A stretch of 64,000 nt of DNA from Chimonanthus salicifolius (GCA_013350335.1 CM023540.1:62555195-62619194); one strand, 5' to 3'; shown: positions 24,274 to 37,187, counted from the first letter of the stretch. Notes: generated by a model from the letters alone, not told the origin. Made by a program: numbers and translations.

Positions 24274-25369
24274 TAAAGATAGGTTTCTTTGCCTTGTAGG
24301 AGTTATGCGCAATCCATGATGATGCGCTAAAAGGAGTCCTTTTCCTTGTCAAAGAGCGATACTAGGAAGGTGCTAAATTCAAGGGTTGGCATCTTCTAAA
24401 GATAGGACCGATTGGAAGTTTTATAAAGGAGAGGCAACAGGGGCGCACAACATACACAAATCAAGGAGGGCTTGACGCTGGGTGCTCTGGCAAGAAGGTA
24501 TTCTCAGCAGTGTGCAGAGAAGGAGAGGGCAGCCAGCTGTGTGAAAAATCAAGTGGAAAGAGGAATACATACGAAAGAGGTTAAGGAAGGAAATGATCGG
24601 AAGAACAAGTCGGACCGAAAGAAAACCGGAGGAGTCGCGGAACCGATAAGTATTTTGATAATTTTGTTTAAAGAAAGGAACCATAGGGTTTGGCCATGGT
24701 GTATGGCCAAACCCCATGGAAGAAAAATTAGGGGGAAGAATATAGCAATTTAATGGAAGGATGAACCATAGGGTTCGGCCATATGTATGGCCGAACCCCA
24801 TGGAAAGACATTGGTAATTTTATGGGTTTTTGAGGGTTGAAAATCATGGAAGGTTTATGAATATTTTAGAAGATTTAAAATGGAGAGGATGTTAGTGAAT
24901 GGATATAAAGAATGGAAAGAAGGGCACAAAACCAAAGGGTGAGGTTCAGCCATGTTGTATGGCGGAACCCCACCAAGGGATATGTATGGGCTTAGGGTCT
25001 TTAGATGTTGAATTTAAGTGGTTTGTTTTCATAATTTTAATGGGTTTCAAAACATGAAAATAATAGATGAATGTTAATGATTAAATGGTCTTAAACATTG
25101 GAAATGGTGAAGAACCATGGACCATGGGTTCGGCCATGTTGTATGGCCGAACCCCATGAAGAGTTATTGGTGGACTTAGAGGTATTTTGGACCATGGAGA
25201 TGATGGGGGAAAGTTGGTAATTGTAATAGGTTTAAAGCTGGTTAATGATGATCAAAATTGATGATCTAAATGTATGATTAAAACCCCCTCATGGAGGGAC
25301 TTTGTTATGGTCTAAATATTGTAAATGATTTAAGGGGGGGATGAAAAATAAGACATCATGGGTTCGGCA

Positions 25370-28300
25370 TGACGCCCGCCCCTTTTCACTATGCTTAGCT
25401 TAAAAATTAGAGTATATTTTTTTCTTTATTAAAGAGTGACAAAGAGCGCGGGACGTCATGACGCGAGTTAAGTCTGAGCTTCCACAGCCCGGCCCTTAAC
25501 TGGCCAACCCTACGTGTGCGTGGAACTAAGTCCACGTAGAAAGGTTCACAACAGAAAGTAAGCTTGCGGAATATTAACCAAATGCGGAAATATAATAGAG
25601 TCTAACCTACCAATTTTAGATAGCAAGGAAGTTACATCACTTAATTAATAATAACACCTCAAAATTATAATGTCCAACATAAAGTCCAACCCATAGCAAG
25701 TAATCTAAAATATTACAGTCGAACGAGCTAAGTTACTCAAATTACATTTCCAAAATAAACTTAAGTAAATAAACTAACTCGCTCCTCCAAGCTCCTACGC
25801 TTGGCTCCGGTCACTTTCTTCATTTTCTCCATTTCCTGCATCATCATCTAAGGTGGAAGAAGGGCGTTAGACAACGCGCCCAGTAGGTACTCCTAGTAGG
25901 GCCAACACATGGATTAGTGATAACAAAACACATAGGTCATAGTATATCAAAACCATGCAATTAAATACAATGCCATGCAATGGGTGTCATATGCCATGAG
26001 TCCCACCCATCATCCATATCACCATCATACAATGTCCCTCTTGATGGAAAAGCCTCATCAAGATAATTATAAACACATAGTAACCTTCTTGTTTGAATAG
26101 CCTCATCAAGATAATCATAAACACATAGTAACCTTCTTGTTTGGATAGCCTCATCAAGATAATCATAAACACATAGTAACCTTCTTGTTTAGATAGCCTC
26201 ATCAAGATAATCATAAACACATAGTAACCTTCTTGTTTGGATAGCCTCATCAAGATAATCATAAACACATAGTAACCTTCTTGTTTGGATAGCCTCATCA
26301 AGATAATCATACACATAGTATCCCCATGTATGTTTATCGGTCGGCCCGACGGAGCATGGACTCCGGTTTCACTTCATCCCTCCCATGCTATGCATGAGAT
26401 GTAAGTGTAATATGCCATATAATAATATTACGAACCATAGCATTAAATCCCATCTTAAAACATGCCATTCGATTACCAAAATAAATCAAGTAAAACATTC
26501 ATATACACATAATCCATGGCTTACAATAAGGTAGGAATCCTACCAAATACCAACTAGTGTTCCTTTGCGTTTTCGTCCAAGAATTTGGTCACCAATCATA
26601 CATCGCTTGCGATGTCCCGATACCTTATTACACATCATCAAATTAATCCATGTTTCAACCATGCCTAAGTCCATTACTCATACTTAGTGGGGTTCGGTCA
26701 TACACCATGGCCGAACCTCACCCACTTGATTTCGGGTCCCATTTTAATCCATTGATCATTTTAGTCATATGAGTCTAAAAACCAGCAACCCTATGCTTCA
26801 TTAACCCACATATAAGGTCATAATAAAAGTACCTAAGTCCATAACCATCCTCCATAGGGTTCGTCCATACACCATGACCGAACCCATGGTTCTTCATTTT
26901 TGGCCATAATTACATTTTTGCCACTCCTTCTTCCCATGGTTAATTACTTCTCATTTATGCATGTCCATACCTCTAACTGATCCATAAACATGGATCTATC
27001 AATGCCTCATTAATCATGATATTAAAAATCAGCCATTTACTTCACCTCATTCCCATTCATTTAAACACATGCATAGACCTTAACTTAGCCCATAAAATGG
27101 CTCACAAATGGGTCATGGGTTCGGCCATACACCATGGCCGAACCCATGATGTCTTTTCCTCACTTTTCCTTGGGTCTTTTACTACATTTAGATCCACCAC
27201 AAGGTTCCTTCTTGAGGGGATTCCATCATACATTTAGATCATCATTTTTTATCATCATTAGGTACATTTTTGAGTCCATTGAAGCTACCAACATTCCCCC
27301 ATTATTTTCCATATTTTATACCCATTAAAGTTACTAATATATCACCATAGGACTCGGCCGTACACCATGGCCGAACCCATGGTTCATGGTTCATCCTCAT
27401 TTACAACTTTTGAGGCCATAAAAATCATTAACATCTTCCATGATTTTCCTCATTAAAACTCCTTTAAAATTTACAAATATTTAGCCCTTCAAAACCCCAA
27501 AATCATTAACCATTGCTCCATGGTTTCTATCCTTTAAATCCTTTAAGAATTACTTACTCTCCTTCCATGGGGTTCGGCCATACCACATGGCCGAACCCTA
27601 TGGTCCATTATTCCTTCAAAAATCATATTTCCATGCTTATTATTTGATAGTTTTCATACAAGAAAACCCTAGGGTTTGGCTATGCAAAGGCCAAACCATA
27701 CATCTTGTTCACTCATCATATTCTTGCCATGCATGGGATTCTCTCTACATCTCCATAACAGTTAGGGTTCGGCCATCATGATCCTTGAACCCTTACTTGC
27801 CATGCATGCATGCATAATCCATATACATACATAATGTCCTTATTTGTTTCATTATTCATAGCCTACTTTACCCATTAGGGTTTCTCCATTTCTCCTCCCC
27901 TCCTTGGATGGATTTTAGATCCATGGCCCATGACATTTTGGCCACCAATTTATCCAAGAAAATGGACTCCATTATCTCCATTTTTATCCTTAAAAACATA
28001 ACATCTTGTTTGAAGATACTTACCAATCTGTGGCTCTTTCGATTGCCTCTTGCTCCTCTTGATCCTTAGCCTTTCTCCTTCCTTCTTCTCCTTGATGCTC
28101 GGCCAATGGTGAGCTTGATCAAGATAAGATAACCAAGGTTTGGTTCGGCCAATGATTGAGATAGGTTTGAGAGAGGGGAAGGAGGAAAGAATGGAAAATC
28201 TTCTAAGTCTTGATCTTAGGGTGGTGGTCGGCCAAGCTTGGAATGTTCTCTTATTTTTCTAAGTTTTTTCTTCTTCTTGGTGTTGGAAGAGGGGAGGACG

Positions 28301-29408
28301 GTTTGGAGAGGGAGTGAGAGATGGAAATGAGATGGGAAAATGGGATGGAACCTTAGACTTTTCCCATCTTGCCTTGGGTAGCTTGGGTTAGACTCCACCC
28401 TCAATACGGTGGAGTCTTCCCCATGATGTCCATTCACCAAACCAAATGGGGGGGCATGGCCTTGCATGCCCTTAATCCTAGGCCCCTTGTCCCTTAGTGG
28501 TGATGGTTGGGATGAGATGGAACCACCACGACACAATGGTCAATGCATGTCCAATCTAGGCCCCGATTTCATGGATCTTGTCTTAGCCATACCACTCTTT
28601 CATGGCCAACGGTTTTGTGGGTCTTATCTTAGTGGTTTGGGTGGTTTCTATAAGATGAAACCACTCATTGACTCACCCATTTGACTCACCCATTTGTTTA
28701 ATTTGATATCTAAGTTAGGTTATTTAGTTCCATTTATTTCCCTTTAAATTTTCCATGAATCCACCCATGGTTGACCAAGTCAACCATGGAGGCCGGCCCC
28801 ACCAATGCCTTAGCCCACCTGCCACCTCACTTGATGAGGTGGAGGTGGGTCCCACTTGATCATGCCACCTTGGTTTTATTCCCACTTAACCTAGGTGATT
28901 TAAATTAATTTAACTCAACTTATTTTCCTTTGATCCTCCTTAATTCCCTTTGACTTATCCATGGTTGACCAAGTCAACCATGGTGGTCGGCCCCACCTAA
29001 GTCATGGTCCACACGCCACCTCACTTGATGAGGTGGAGTTGGGCCCCACTAGACCATAATACTTGGGTAATTCCAATTTAACTTAGGTGATTTTAAATCA
29101 CTTCAATCCATTCCATTTACTTGGATCACCATTGGGCCCATGGCCCAATTAATTTCACCTCCTACCCATTTATCCTAATGCTTAAACTATCTTGACCCAT
29201 TGGGTCCCAAATGGGTATTTGATGCAATTGACCATCCTTGACCCAATTAAATGAAATTAATCCAATCCTTGGTCCATTGGACACTACTTGGCCATTGTCC
29301 AAATTTTTGATCCATTTACCATTCATTCCATAAAAATTCTAAATTTCAATCATTAACATAAATAGTAGCCAATATATATTGATTTAAAAAAAAATCCGGG
29401 CCATTACA
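25370..29408 (-). repeat. Subfamily C LTR, minus orientation, about 4.0 kb, inserted in a hairpin
   Basis: The U5 end is slightly damaged (TGACGCCCGCC instead of TGTAACGCCCGCC). The U3 end at 29408 is intact (reverse complement TGTAATGGCCCGG). The left flank ends GGGTTCGGC and the right flank starts GAACCCCATG, the two halves of a single host hairpin whose apex is missing; no target duplication remains. Internal items: 48-bp minisatellite (26040-26320), hairpins 26690-27790, donor GGTAAGTATC near 28022, pyrimidine/purine leader, and U3 dyads at 28765-28789, 28822-28842, 28959-28983 and 29016-29036. ORFs such as 28216-28536 are U3/leader noise. Confidence 0.85.
26040..26320. repeat. Minisatellite, 48-bp unit, about 5.5 copies
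   Basis: Unit contains CACATAGTAACCTTCTTGTTT and ATAGCCTCATCAAGATAATC. Because 48 is a multiple of three it creates an artificial 109-codon minus-strand ORF with a 16-residue repeat. It occupies the LTR minisatellite position. Confidence 0.95.
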
Positions 29409-31054
29409 GAACCCCATGACCCATTTTATAGACCATTTAGAGATCTATGCATGTGTAAATAAAGGAATGATTAAGCTAGGATATGGAGGGTTTTATTTAT
29501 GGTTCTATGGTTGTGGATCATTGGTGGATCCATGTATGTAATGTCTAAATTTATAGACCTATGTTTATGGACCTATGATTATAAGTCATTTAAATGGAGA
29601 AGATGAGAAATGAAATATCATAGGTTCGACCATGGTGTATGGGCGAACCCCATAAATCTTGTTAGTAGGTTATTTATTAGCCTAAGCATATTTTAAATGA
29701 ATAAAATGGACAACCATAGATTAAGCAATGACATGGATGTTATAAAGGGTGAAAGTGATGGAACATGGGTTCGGCCATGGTGTATGGCTGAACCCCATGA
29801 GGAATGTTTTACTGACTTAGGTGGCTACCAATGGTGGATGATTAATTGCTAAGTGATTAAATGCTTAACTTAGGGGTTATTGATTAATAAACCAAAGGAG
29901 GGACAAAAACCTAGTAAATGAGGTTCGGCCATGGTGTATGGCCGAACCCTACAAGTTGGGTTTATGGACTTAGACATTATTGTAAATCAAATGGGACATG
30001 GTTTTAATTGATTGATATATTATAAGGTAACGGGACCTCACAAGGTGTGCATGATCGTGAGCGATTACCGGACGAAAGCGCAAGGACACGTTAGTGGTCT
30101 TTGGTAGGATTCCACCTCTTTGAAACCATAGGTTTATGTACAATGTTTTTATCTTATTTTGATGAATTTACGTTGTAAAAGATATGTTTCAATTGTGAAG
30201 TTTTAATGCTATGTTTACAATATAAAAGGGCATGTGGTTCATTAGCATCTCATGCATGGCATGGGGTGAAGGATATGTAACCGGAGGGGCCACACTCCGT
30301 TGGGGTGTCCAAAAAACCTATGTGGGATACCTTGATGTGCATTTCCATCAAGAAGAAACCGGAGGGGCCACACTCTGTCGGGGCATCCGAAAGACCTATG
30401 TGGGGGTACTTATATGTACTTGTGATGGGTGAGACTCATTGCATTTGACATCATGACATGGCATGGTTTATATGATTTTTGACATTATGATATTATTATA
30501 TATGTTTTGTACTAACCATGTGTTAGCCCTAAATGGAATACCTACCTGGGCGCGTTGTTCTAACGCCCTACTTCTACCCTAGTGGATGATACAGGAAACG
30601 AGGGGAACGATGAATGTGAAAAGGGCCAAGCATAGGAGCTTGGATGCTTTTAGTTTTTATTTTGCTTAAGATACTCATGTACTTGTAATTTGAGTAGGTA
30701 GAATTCAGCCTGTAAGAACTTTGATAACTTTGCTATGGTCTGAATGGTTTGTTGGATATTTTAAGTTAAGTTTAATTATGATTAAAAGACTTTTGAGTAC
30801 TTTGCTATCTAAAAGGGAATAGAATTAGATTCTATTATAATTCCGCAATTATGTTTTTAATTCCGCATGTTTATATTGTTGTGTGAACCGTTTTCATGGA
30901 CTTAGTCCATGCACACATAGGGTTGGCCAGTTAAGGGTGGACTTTAGAAGTTCGGACTTAGCTCGCGTCGTGACGTCTTGCTCTCTATCACTCTTTTAAA
31001 AAAAAAATAGCTTTGATTTTTGGAAAGCATAGTGAAAAAGGGTAGGGCATTGCA
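29409..31054 (+). repeat. Subfamily B LTR, right part
   Basis: Resumes with the right half of the broken hairpin (GAACCCCATGACCC) and ends with a mutated terminus GGGCATTGCA at 31051-31054 followed by GCATG. Contents: hairpins near 29630, 29768 and 29923, block AAGCGCAAGGACACGTTAG near 30075, minisatellite (30275-30410), TACTAACC near 30508 and GGATGATACAGG near 30585. Confidence 0.85.
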
Positions 31055-32170
31055 GCATGGACCCTATAAAGATTATGATTATGGATCATGGACTGGCCTT
31101 GCATGGCCAAACTCTAAGGTTAATATGCATGGACCACCAAGGACAAAAAGGGGCGGATGAGGTTCGGCCATGATGTATGGCCGAACCCCATCAAAGAATG
31201 TGTTCATGCTAATTTAATCTTTGACAGAAGGTGATGAACCATAGGGTTCGGCCATGTTGTATGGCTGAACCCCATGGAAGGCTATTGATAATTTTAAAAG
31301 TTTTATATGGATTTATGTTGGTGACTTTAAAGAGTTCTAAAGGAGGAAAACAATGGAATAATATTAATCATTTTAAAAGGGGTCTCAAAGGTGGTAAATG
31401 GTAAAGAACCATGTACCATGCGTTCGGCCATAGTATGCTTTAATGAATGAAATGTTAGCCATGGATAGATTAATGGCAATATGGTAAATAAGTAAAAATA
31501 ATGGACCATGGGTTTGGCCATGGTGTATGGCCGAACCCCATGAGGAATTTTATGGACTTAGGGTTTGTGAAATGATTTACTTGGATGTAAGTGATTAAAT
31601 CAAAAGAGGGACCAAATCAAGTGAGTGAGGTTCGGCCATGTTGTATGGCCGAACCCCACAAAGGTTGGTTTATGGATTTAGGTTAAGAGTTTAAATGATT
31701 AACTTAGGGCATGATTGATTAATAAATCAAAGGAGGGACTAAAACCAAGTGAGTGAGGTTCGGCCATGGTGTAGGGCCAAACCCCACAAGGTTGTGGTTA
31801 TGGACTTAGACATTATTGTAAATCAAATGGGACATGGGATTAATTGGTTTATATGTTATAAGGTAACGAGACTTCACATGGGGTGCACGATCGTGAACGG
31901 CTGCCGGATTAAAGCTCAAGGACACTTTAGTTGTCTTTGGTAGGATTCTACCTCTTTGAAACCATGGTTATGTAATATGGTTTAATTTCTTATGTTGATG
32001 GTTTATTTTGTATAAATGATATGTTTCAAAGATGAGATTTTAAATGCTATGATTTGTATAATTGCATAGCATGTGGACATTTACATCTCATGCATGGCAT
32101 GGGAGGGAGGATATGTAACCGGAGGCCACACTCCGTCGGGGCTTCCGAAAGACCACTAGTGGGGATACCT
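31055..32170 (+). repeat. Subfamily A LTR, middle part
   Basis: Continues 23566-23924; 31080-31200 matches 9780-9900. It carries hairpins near 31160, 31246, 31510, 31628 and 31757, then the CAAGGACACTTTAG block and the start of the minisatellite (CCACACTCCGTCGGGGCTTCC). Interrupted at 32171 after TACCT. Confidence 0.8.
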
Positions 32171-33319
32171 TGTAACGCCCCGCCCTTTTTCACTCACTTT
32201 CTGAAAATCAGAGTCTATTTTTTTTTTATTAAAGAGTGAGATAAAGAGCAGGACATCACGACGCGAGCTAAGTCCGGACTTCTAAAGTCCGACCCTTAAC
32301 TGGCCAATCTTACGTGTGCATGGACTAAGTCCATGAAATGGTTCACACGTAATAAGTTAACTTGCGAAATTAAAATGTAACCGCGGATTATAATAGAACC
32401 TAAATCTATTCCTTTTTAGATAGCAAAGTACTTCAAGTGTTTAACCATAATTAAACTTAACTTAGATATCCAACAAACCATTCAAACCATAGCAAAATTA
32501 TCTAAGTTATTACATGCACGAAATCTAGCTACTCAAATTACAAGTCCATGAGTAACTTAAATAAAATATAATCTAATCACATATCCAAGCTCCTATGTTT
32601 GGCTCTGATCACAATCATCGTCCCTTTCCTTTCCTGTGTCATCCACTAGGGTAGAAGTAGGGCGTTAGAACAATGCGCCCAGTAGGTATTCCATTTAGGG
32701 TCTATACATGGTTAGTACAAAACATATATAATAACATAATGTCAAAACCATATAAAACAATGCCATGTCATGATGTCAAATGCAATGAGTCCCACCCATC
32801 ACAAAACATCCTCTTGATGGGATTCTCATCATCAAGGTACCCCCACATAGGACTTTCGGATGCCCCAACGGAGTGTGGCCTGCTCCAGTTACCTCTTGAT
32901 GGAAAATGTACATCAAGGTATCCCCACAGTGGTCTTTCGGACGCCCTGACGGAGTGTGGTCCCTCTGGTTACATAGCCTTCACCCCATGCCATGCATGAG
33001 ATTACATATCCTTCACCCCATGCCATGCATGAGATGCTAATGAAATACATGTTATTTTATATTATAAACATAGCATTAAAACTCACATTTGGAACATATC
33101 TTTTACACATAAATTCATCAAAGTAACATAAAAATCATCATACATAAACCCATGGTTTCAAAAAGGTAGAATCCTACCAAAGACCACTAAAGTGTCCTTG
33201 CTTCTTAAACCGGCAACCGCTCACGATCGCGCAATGTTTATGAAGTCCCGTCACCTTGTTACATATCAACAAGTCAATCCCATATTCCATTTGATTTAAC
33301 ATTAGGTCTAAGTCCATAG

Positions 33320-34390
33320 ACACAACCTTGTGGGGTCAGCCATACAACATGGTCGAACCTCACCCACTTGAATTTGTCCCACTTTTGACTTAACCAATCA
33401 TATACAAGTAGACCACTTTAAAAAGAACACTAAGTCCACCAAATACACCTTAGTGGGATTCGGCCATACAACATGGCCGAACCTCACCATCTTGATTTTA
33501 GTCCCTTTTTCAAGTCTTTTGATCTTTTAATTAAGTCCAAGACCATTCATCCTTTGATTCACTAATCTCATCACTTATGCAACAATTATTTAACATTAAT
33601 AATAAACTAAGTCCACCAAACACATTTCTCATGTGGTTCGGCCATACACCATGGCCGAACCCATGATCTATCATTTTCTCCCATATTTACATCCTTGCCA
33701 TTTTTTTATCTATGGTTGTCCATTTCATTCATTTAAAACATGCTTTGGCTAATAAATAACCCACTAACATGGTTCATGGGGTTCGGCCATACTCCATGGC
33801 CGAACCCATGATCTTTCATTTTAGCCTATATTTACAATATTGCCATTATTTCCATCTCCTTATTTTTAGGTCCAAAAACATATGTTCATGACTAAATATT
33901 TCATCAACATGAACAAAAGCCATAATCCAATCCTTCCATCTTCTAACATAATTATTCATCTAATCATGATTGCTCCATGAATGTCCCATAAAAATTTATT
34001 CATGGGGTTCGGCCATACCCCATGGCTGAACCCTATGATATCTATATTCCATCTTTAAAATCCATTAAAATATTAACAATGTCCTTCAATGGGGTTCAGC
34101 CATACATCATAGCCGAACCCTATGGTTCATCCCTTTTCCATAAACCTCATCATTCATCCCTTAATCTTTCTACCATGCTTATAATCTTTTGAAAACCTTT
34201 TAACATCATACACATAAACTTATTATTTTTACCCTTCAAACTCCATTTTAAAATAACCAATGTTCTTTCATGGGGTTCGGCCATGTACTATGGCCGAACC
34301 TTATGGTTCCTCCTTTCCATTAAAATACCATAATCATCCCCCAATTTTCTTCCATGGGGTTCGGCCATACACCATGGCCGAACCCTATGG
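33320..34390. repeat. Hairpin array in solo LTR B, about eight hairpins
   Basis: Examples near 33460, 33638, 33778, 34008, 34092, 34270 and 34355. The last is a perfect palindrome CCATGGGGTTCGGCCAT with ATGGCCGAACCCTATGG, allowing one G-T pair. Confidence 0.9.
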
Positions 34391-34630
34391 TTCCTTACTT
34401 TAAACCAAATTTAATCAAGATACCTACCGGTTCCGCGACTCCTCCGGTTTTCCTTCGCTCTGACTTGTTCTTTCAATCCTTTCTTTCCTTAGCCTCTTCC
34501 TCTTTCCTTCTTACTTCTTTGGACGAGATTGTGACTTGAGAGAGAGGGAGAGTGTTTGGCCTTGTGTGCTAGCTTGAGATCAAAAACTTTTCTAAGTCTT
34601 TTGTCTTGAGGAGTAATCGGCCAAGAGAGG

Positions 34631-35000
34631 GTTTGAATTTGAAATGTGTAACCATCCACCTCCATTTGTTTGAATTTGAAATGTGTAACCGTCCACCTCC
34701 ATTTGTTTGAATTTGAAATGTGTAATCATCCACCTCCATTTGTTTGAATTTGAAATGTGTAACCGTCCACCTCCATTTGTTTGAATTTGAAATGTGTAAC
34801 CGTCCACCTCCATTTGTTTGAATTTGAAATATATAATCATCCACCTCCATTTGTTTGAATTTGAAATGTGTAACCGTCCACCTCCATTTGTTTGAATTTG
34901 AAATGTGTAATCATCCATCTCCATTTGTTTGAATTTGAAATGTGTAACCGTCCACCCCATTTGTTTGAATTTGAAATGTGTAACAGTACACCCCCATTAT
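34631..35000. repeat. 37-bp minisatellite, ten copies
   Basis: Unit starts GTTTGAATTTGAAATGTGTA and ends with CCACCTCCATT. Unit variants carry ACCGTCC or ATCATCC. The period is 1 modulo 3, so three overlapping minus-strand ORFs cycle through all frames; none is a gene. The array occurs only in this LTR copy. Confidence 0.97.
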
Positions 35001-35525
35001 CTCTCCATGTGGGAGTTTCATCCATGAGATGAAACTCTAAGGCTCCAACGTGTATGCCATTATTTCAATTTTGAAACAACCAATCACCTTCATCTTCACA
35101 CTCCACTCACTTGAGATGAATATCCCCATAACTTCCCATCCAACTAATTTTACTCAACTAATTCATTTAACTCAACTCACCTCTTTAATTCAACTCATTT
35201 AATTCACTTGAATCAACTCAATTATTTGATTCCATTTCCAACTCAAATCAGCCCCAACTATGTTAGGCTTGAACTCACTTGGTGGTCAACCAAGTCAACC
35301 ACGACCCATTGGGTCCCAATTGGGCATTTTGACCCAATTAACAACATTGACCCAATTAAATGCTCCTTACCCATTTACTTTAAATTGAACCTTATACCAT
35401 AACCGTTGGGTCCTAAGTGGGCCATTGACCCAACACCGTACCCATCTAAGGTTCATATCCATTAATTCACAATTAAAATGGCAAATTCCTTAAATATTGA
35501 TAATATGGAATTCCGAAGTGTTACA

Positions 35526-36346
35526 TACCTTGATGATGAGTTTTCCATCAAGAGGTAACCGGAGGCCACAATCCGTCGGGGCGTCCGAAAGACCACTGTG
35601 GGAATACCTTGATGAGGAACTTTCCATCAAGAGGATGTTTTATGATGGGTGAGACTCATTGCATATTATAGCATGGCATGGCATTGAATCGACATGATTA
35701 TGATTTTTATTATCATGCAAGGTTTCTGGTTCTTATCTGTATGATTGAATCTCTATTATCATGCATGATTTTTTATACGATGCTTTACAAGTATGGTACA
35801 ATATATTATATCTTGATTTTTGGTACTAACCCATGTGTTAACCCTAATTGGAGTACCTACTGGGCGCGTTGTCTAACGTCCTGCTTCTACCATAGTTGAT
35901 GACACAGGAAATGAACGGAATGACTTGGATGATTAAGTTATAGTTCGTTAAAGTTATTCATGGACTATGTATTTGATTTGTTAGCATTCGGGATTGTAAT
36001 ATCGTAGATATATTTGCTATGGTTTGGATGGTTGATATTGGATAATTTAACTTAAGGAAATTATGATTAAGTGTGGGACTACTTTGCTATCTCAAAATGG
36101 AATAGAATTGTTATTGTATTATTATTCCGCATGATTTATTTCGCATGTTTAATTTGATGTATGTGTGAACCATTTTAGTGGTGGACTTGGTCCACGCACA
36201 CGTATGGTTGGCCAGTTAAGGGTCGGGCTTTGGAAGCCTGGACTTAGCTCGCATCGTGACGTCCCGCTCTCTATCACTCTTCTATTATAAGAAAAAAAAT
36301 AGACTCCGATTTTCGGAAAGCGAGTGAAAAAGGGCGGGGCGTTACA
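35526..36346 (+). repeat. Subfamily A LTR, 3' end
   Basis: Resumes after the TACCT duplication with minisatellite units (35526-35640), TACTAACCC near 35823, acceptor GATGACACAGG near 35899 and LTR end GGGGCGTTACA at 36346. It abuts reversed gag coding sequence, so this LTR inserted into, or recombined with, the minus-strand element that follows. Confidence 0.85.
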
Positions 36347-36778
36347 AATCCTTTCCCTTTCCGGAATGAGCGCTCGTTGTCACCTATCACCTCCCACCAT
36401 TTACCGGCATCATCAATCAGTTGTGATGTAGCCAGTAATATCTTGTCTTCATGACTCGAGATCTTTAGTAGGGTCAGGATCTAAGTAATTTTCTTCAACC
36501 AGTTTTCTGCTCCGACAGGCCCTTCTTTCCCTTTGAAAGTAAGGGGGGCGCTGCTGCTGGAAATCCCTGACCATCCTTCGGTCATTGACCTCGCTGGTGG
36601 TCGCATTTTCGTTCATGTGCTGTTGAAGAACAGAAGTGATCACTGCGTCGACTAAGTTTTGTAGTTCGGGAGGCACCACAGGTATGTTCACGCTATTCTA
36701 TTCCTCCTCTTGGTGGAGTGGTTGTTCCTTATCATCCCCATGTGGGTGTTGTCAGGTTCTTCTTCTTCTAGGAGGCAT
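36347..36778 (-). pseudogene. gag: Gag N-terminal fragment, minus strand
   Basis: Starts at ATG 36778 (minus) with MPPRRRRT. Codon 9 is TGA (36754-36752) where E1 has CGA. The readable frame resumes at 36691-36449 with MNIPVVPPELQNLVDAVITSVLQQHMN and QQRPPYF. Homology continues to the cut at 36347, in a segment matching 12780-12860. The rest of gag and all of pol are absent next to it; the plus-strand LTR ending at 36346 removed or displaced them. Closest by eye to the gag at 12422. Confidence 0.9.
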
Positions 36779-37187
36779 TTTCTTTCCTAAGTCATTGAAA
36801 AACATCGTTGACTTAGTTTCATCGTAAGGTTTGTGTTTTTCTCAAATTGGGGAAATTACCAAATAAGCACTCTTTATATTTCTTTGTTTTTGGGGAAACT
36901 TCCTAAGTATCAAGTGTTTGTTTCTCAATTTGGGGATATCAGGGAAAATATCTCCTAATTTGTTATGTTTGATAAATCCAATTTATAGTGACTGTAATTC
37001 CTTTGCTATCATGCTTTTTTCGTTAAGTGTTGCTCTCAGATTAAATGTTTCAGTCTGAGTCTAATGAAGTAAATTAATCCGGCCCTGTACAGCGGACTCC
37101 GAATAGTCAGTCAGTTGGGATTCTTATCTGTCAGTGAGACATGATACTGTCTTAATCTTACTTCGAAAGATTCACCATTCCCGTTTC
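36779..37187 (-). other. Leader between PBS and gag, minus strand
   Basis: Homologous to 12018-12421 reversed. It has short A/T-rich repeats resembling GGATTTATCAAACATA and no credible ORF. Confidence 0.75.

Larger units (their letters stand above)
23925..25369 (+). repeat. Subfamily B LTR, left part
   Basis: Starts with TGTAACACTTCGGAATTCC. Preceded by GCATA (23920-23924); GCATG follows the other end at 31055, a 4/5 matching target duplication. It contains TATAAATA (24110-24117), three leader stem-loops (24163-24181, 24236-24273 and near 24306-24327), leader ORF noise, donor-like GATAAGTA near 24650 and hairpins at 24680-25160. It is split at 25370 inside a hairpin by a minus-strand LTR. 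Confidence 0.85.
32171..35525 (-). repeat. Solo LTR, subfamily B, minus orientation, 3.36 kb
   Basis: Complete LTR: TGTAACGCCCCGCCC at 32171 to AGTGTTACA at 35525, flanked by perfect 5-bp duplications TACCT (32166-32170 and 35526-35530). On the minus strand: U3 (35525 to about 35000), a private 37-bp minisatellite (34631-35000), leader, donor CCGGTAGGTATC (GT at 34427-34426), hairpin array (34390-33320), two minisatellite units (32990-32810) and acceptor GACACAGG near 32634. Confidence 0.95.

Noticed and set aside
25987..26316. 109-codon ORF with perfect 16-residue repeats
   Set aside because: Product of a 48-bp minisatellite whose period is divisible by three; no conservation in sibling LTRs.
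34569..35025. Three overlapping ORFs with the same repeated peptide
   Set aside because: Artefact of the 37-bp repeat cycling through frames.
3073..36346. A single plus-strand LTR-A element with 5' LTR at 3073-12003 and 3' LTR ending at 36346
   Set aside because: Flanks GCCGA and AATCC do not match, pol is absent and the LTR A copies differ noticeably; possible but unproven.
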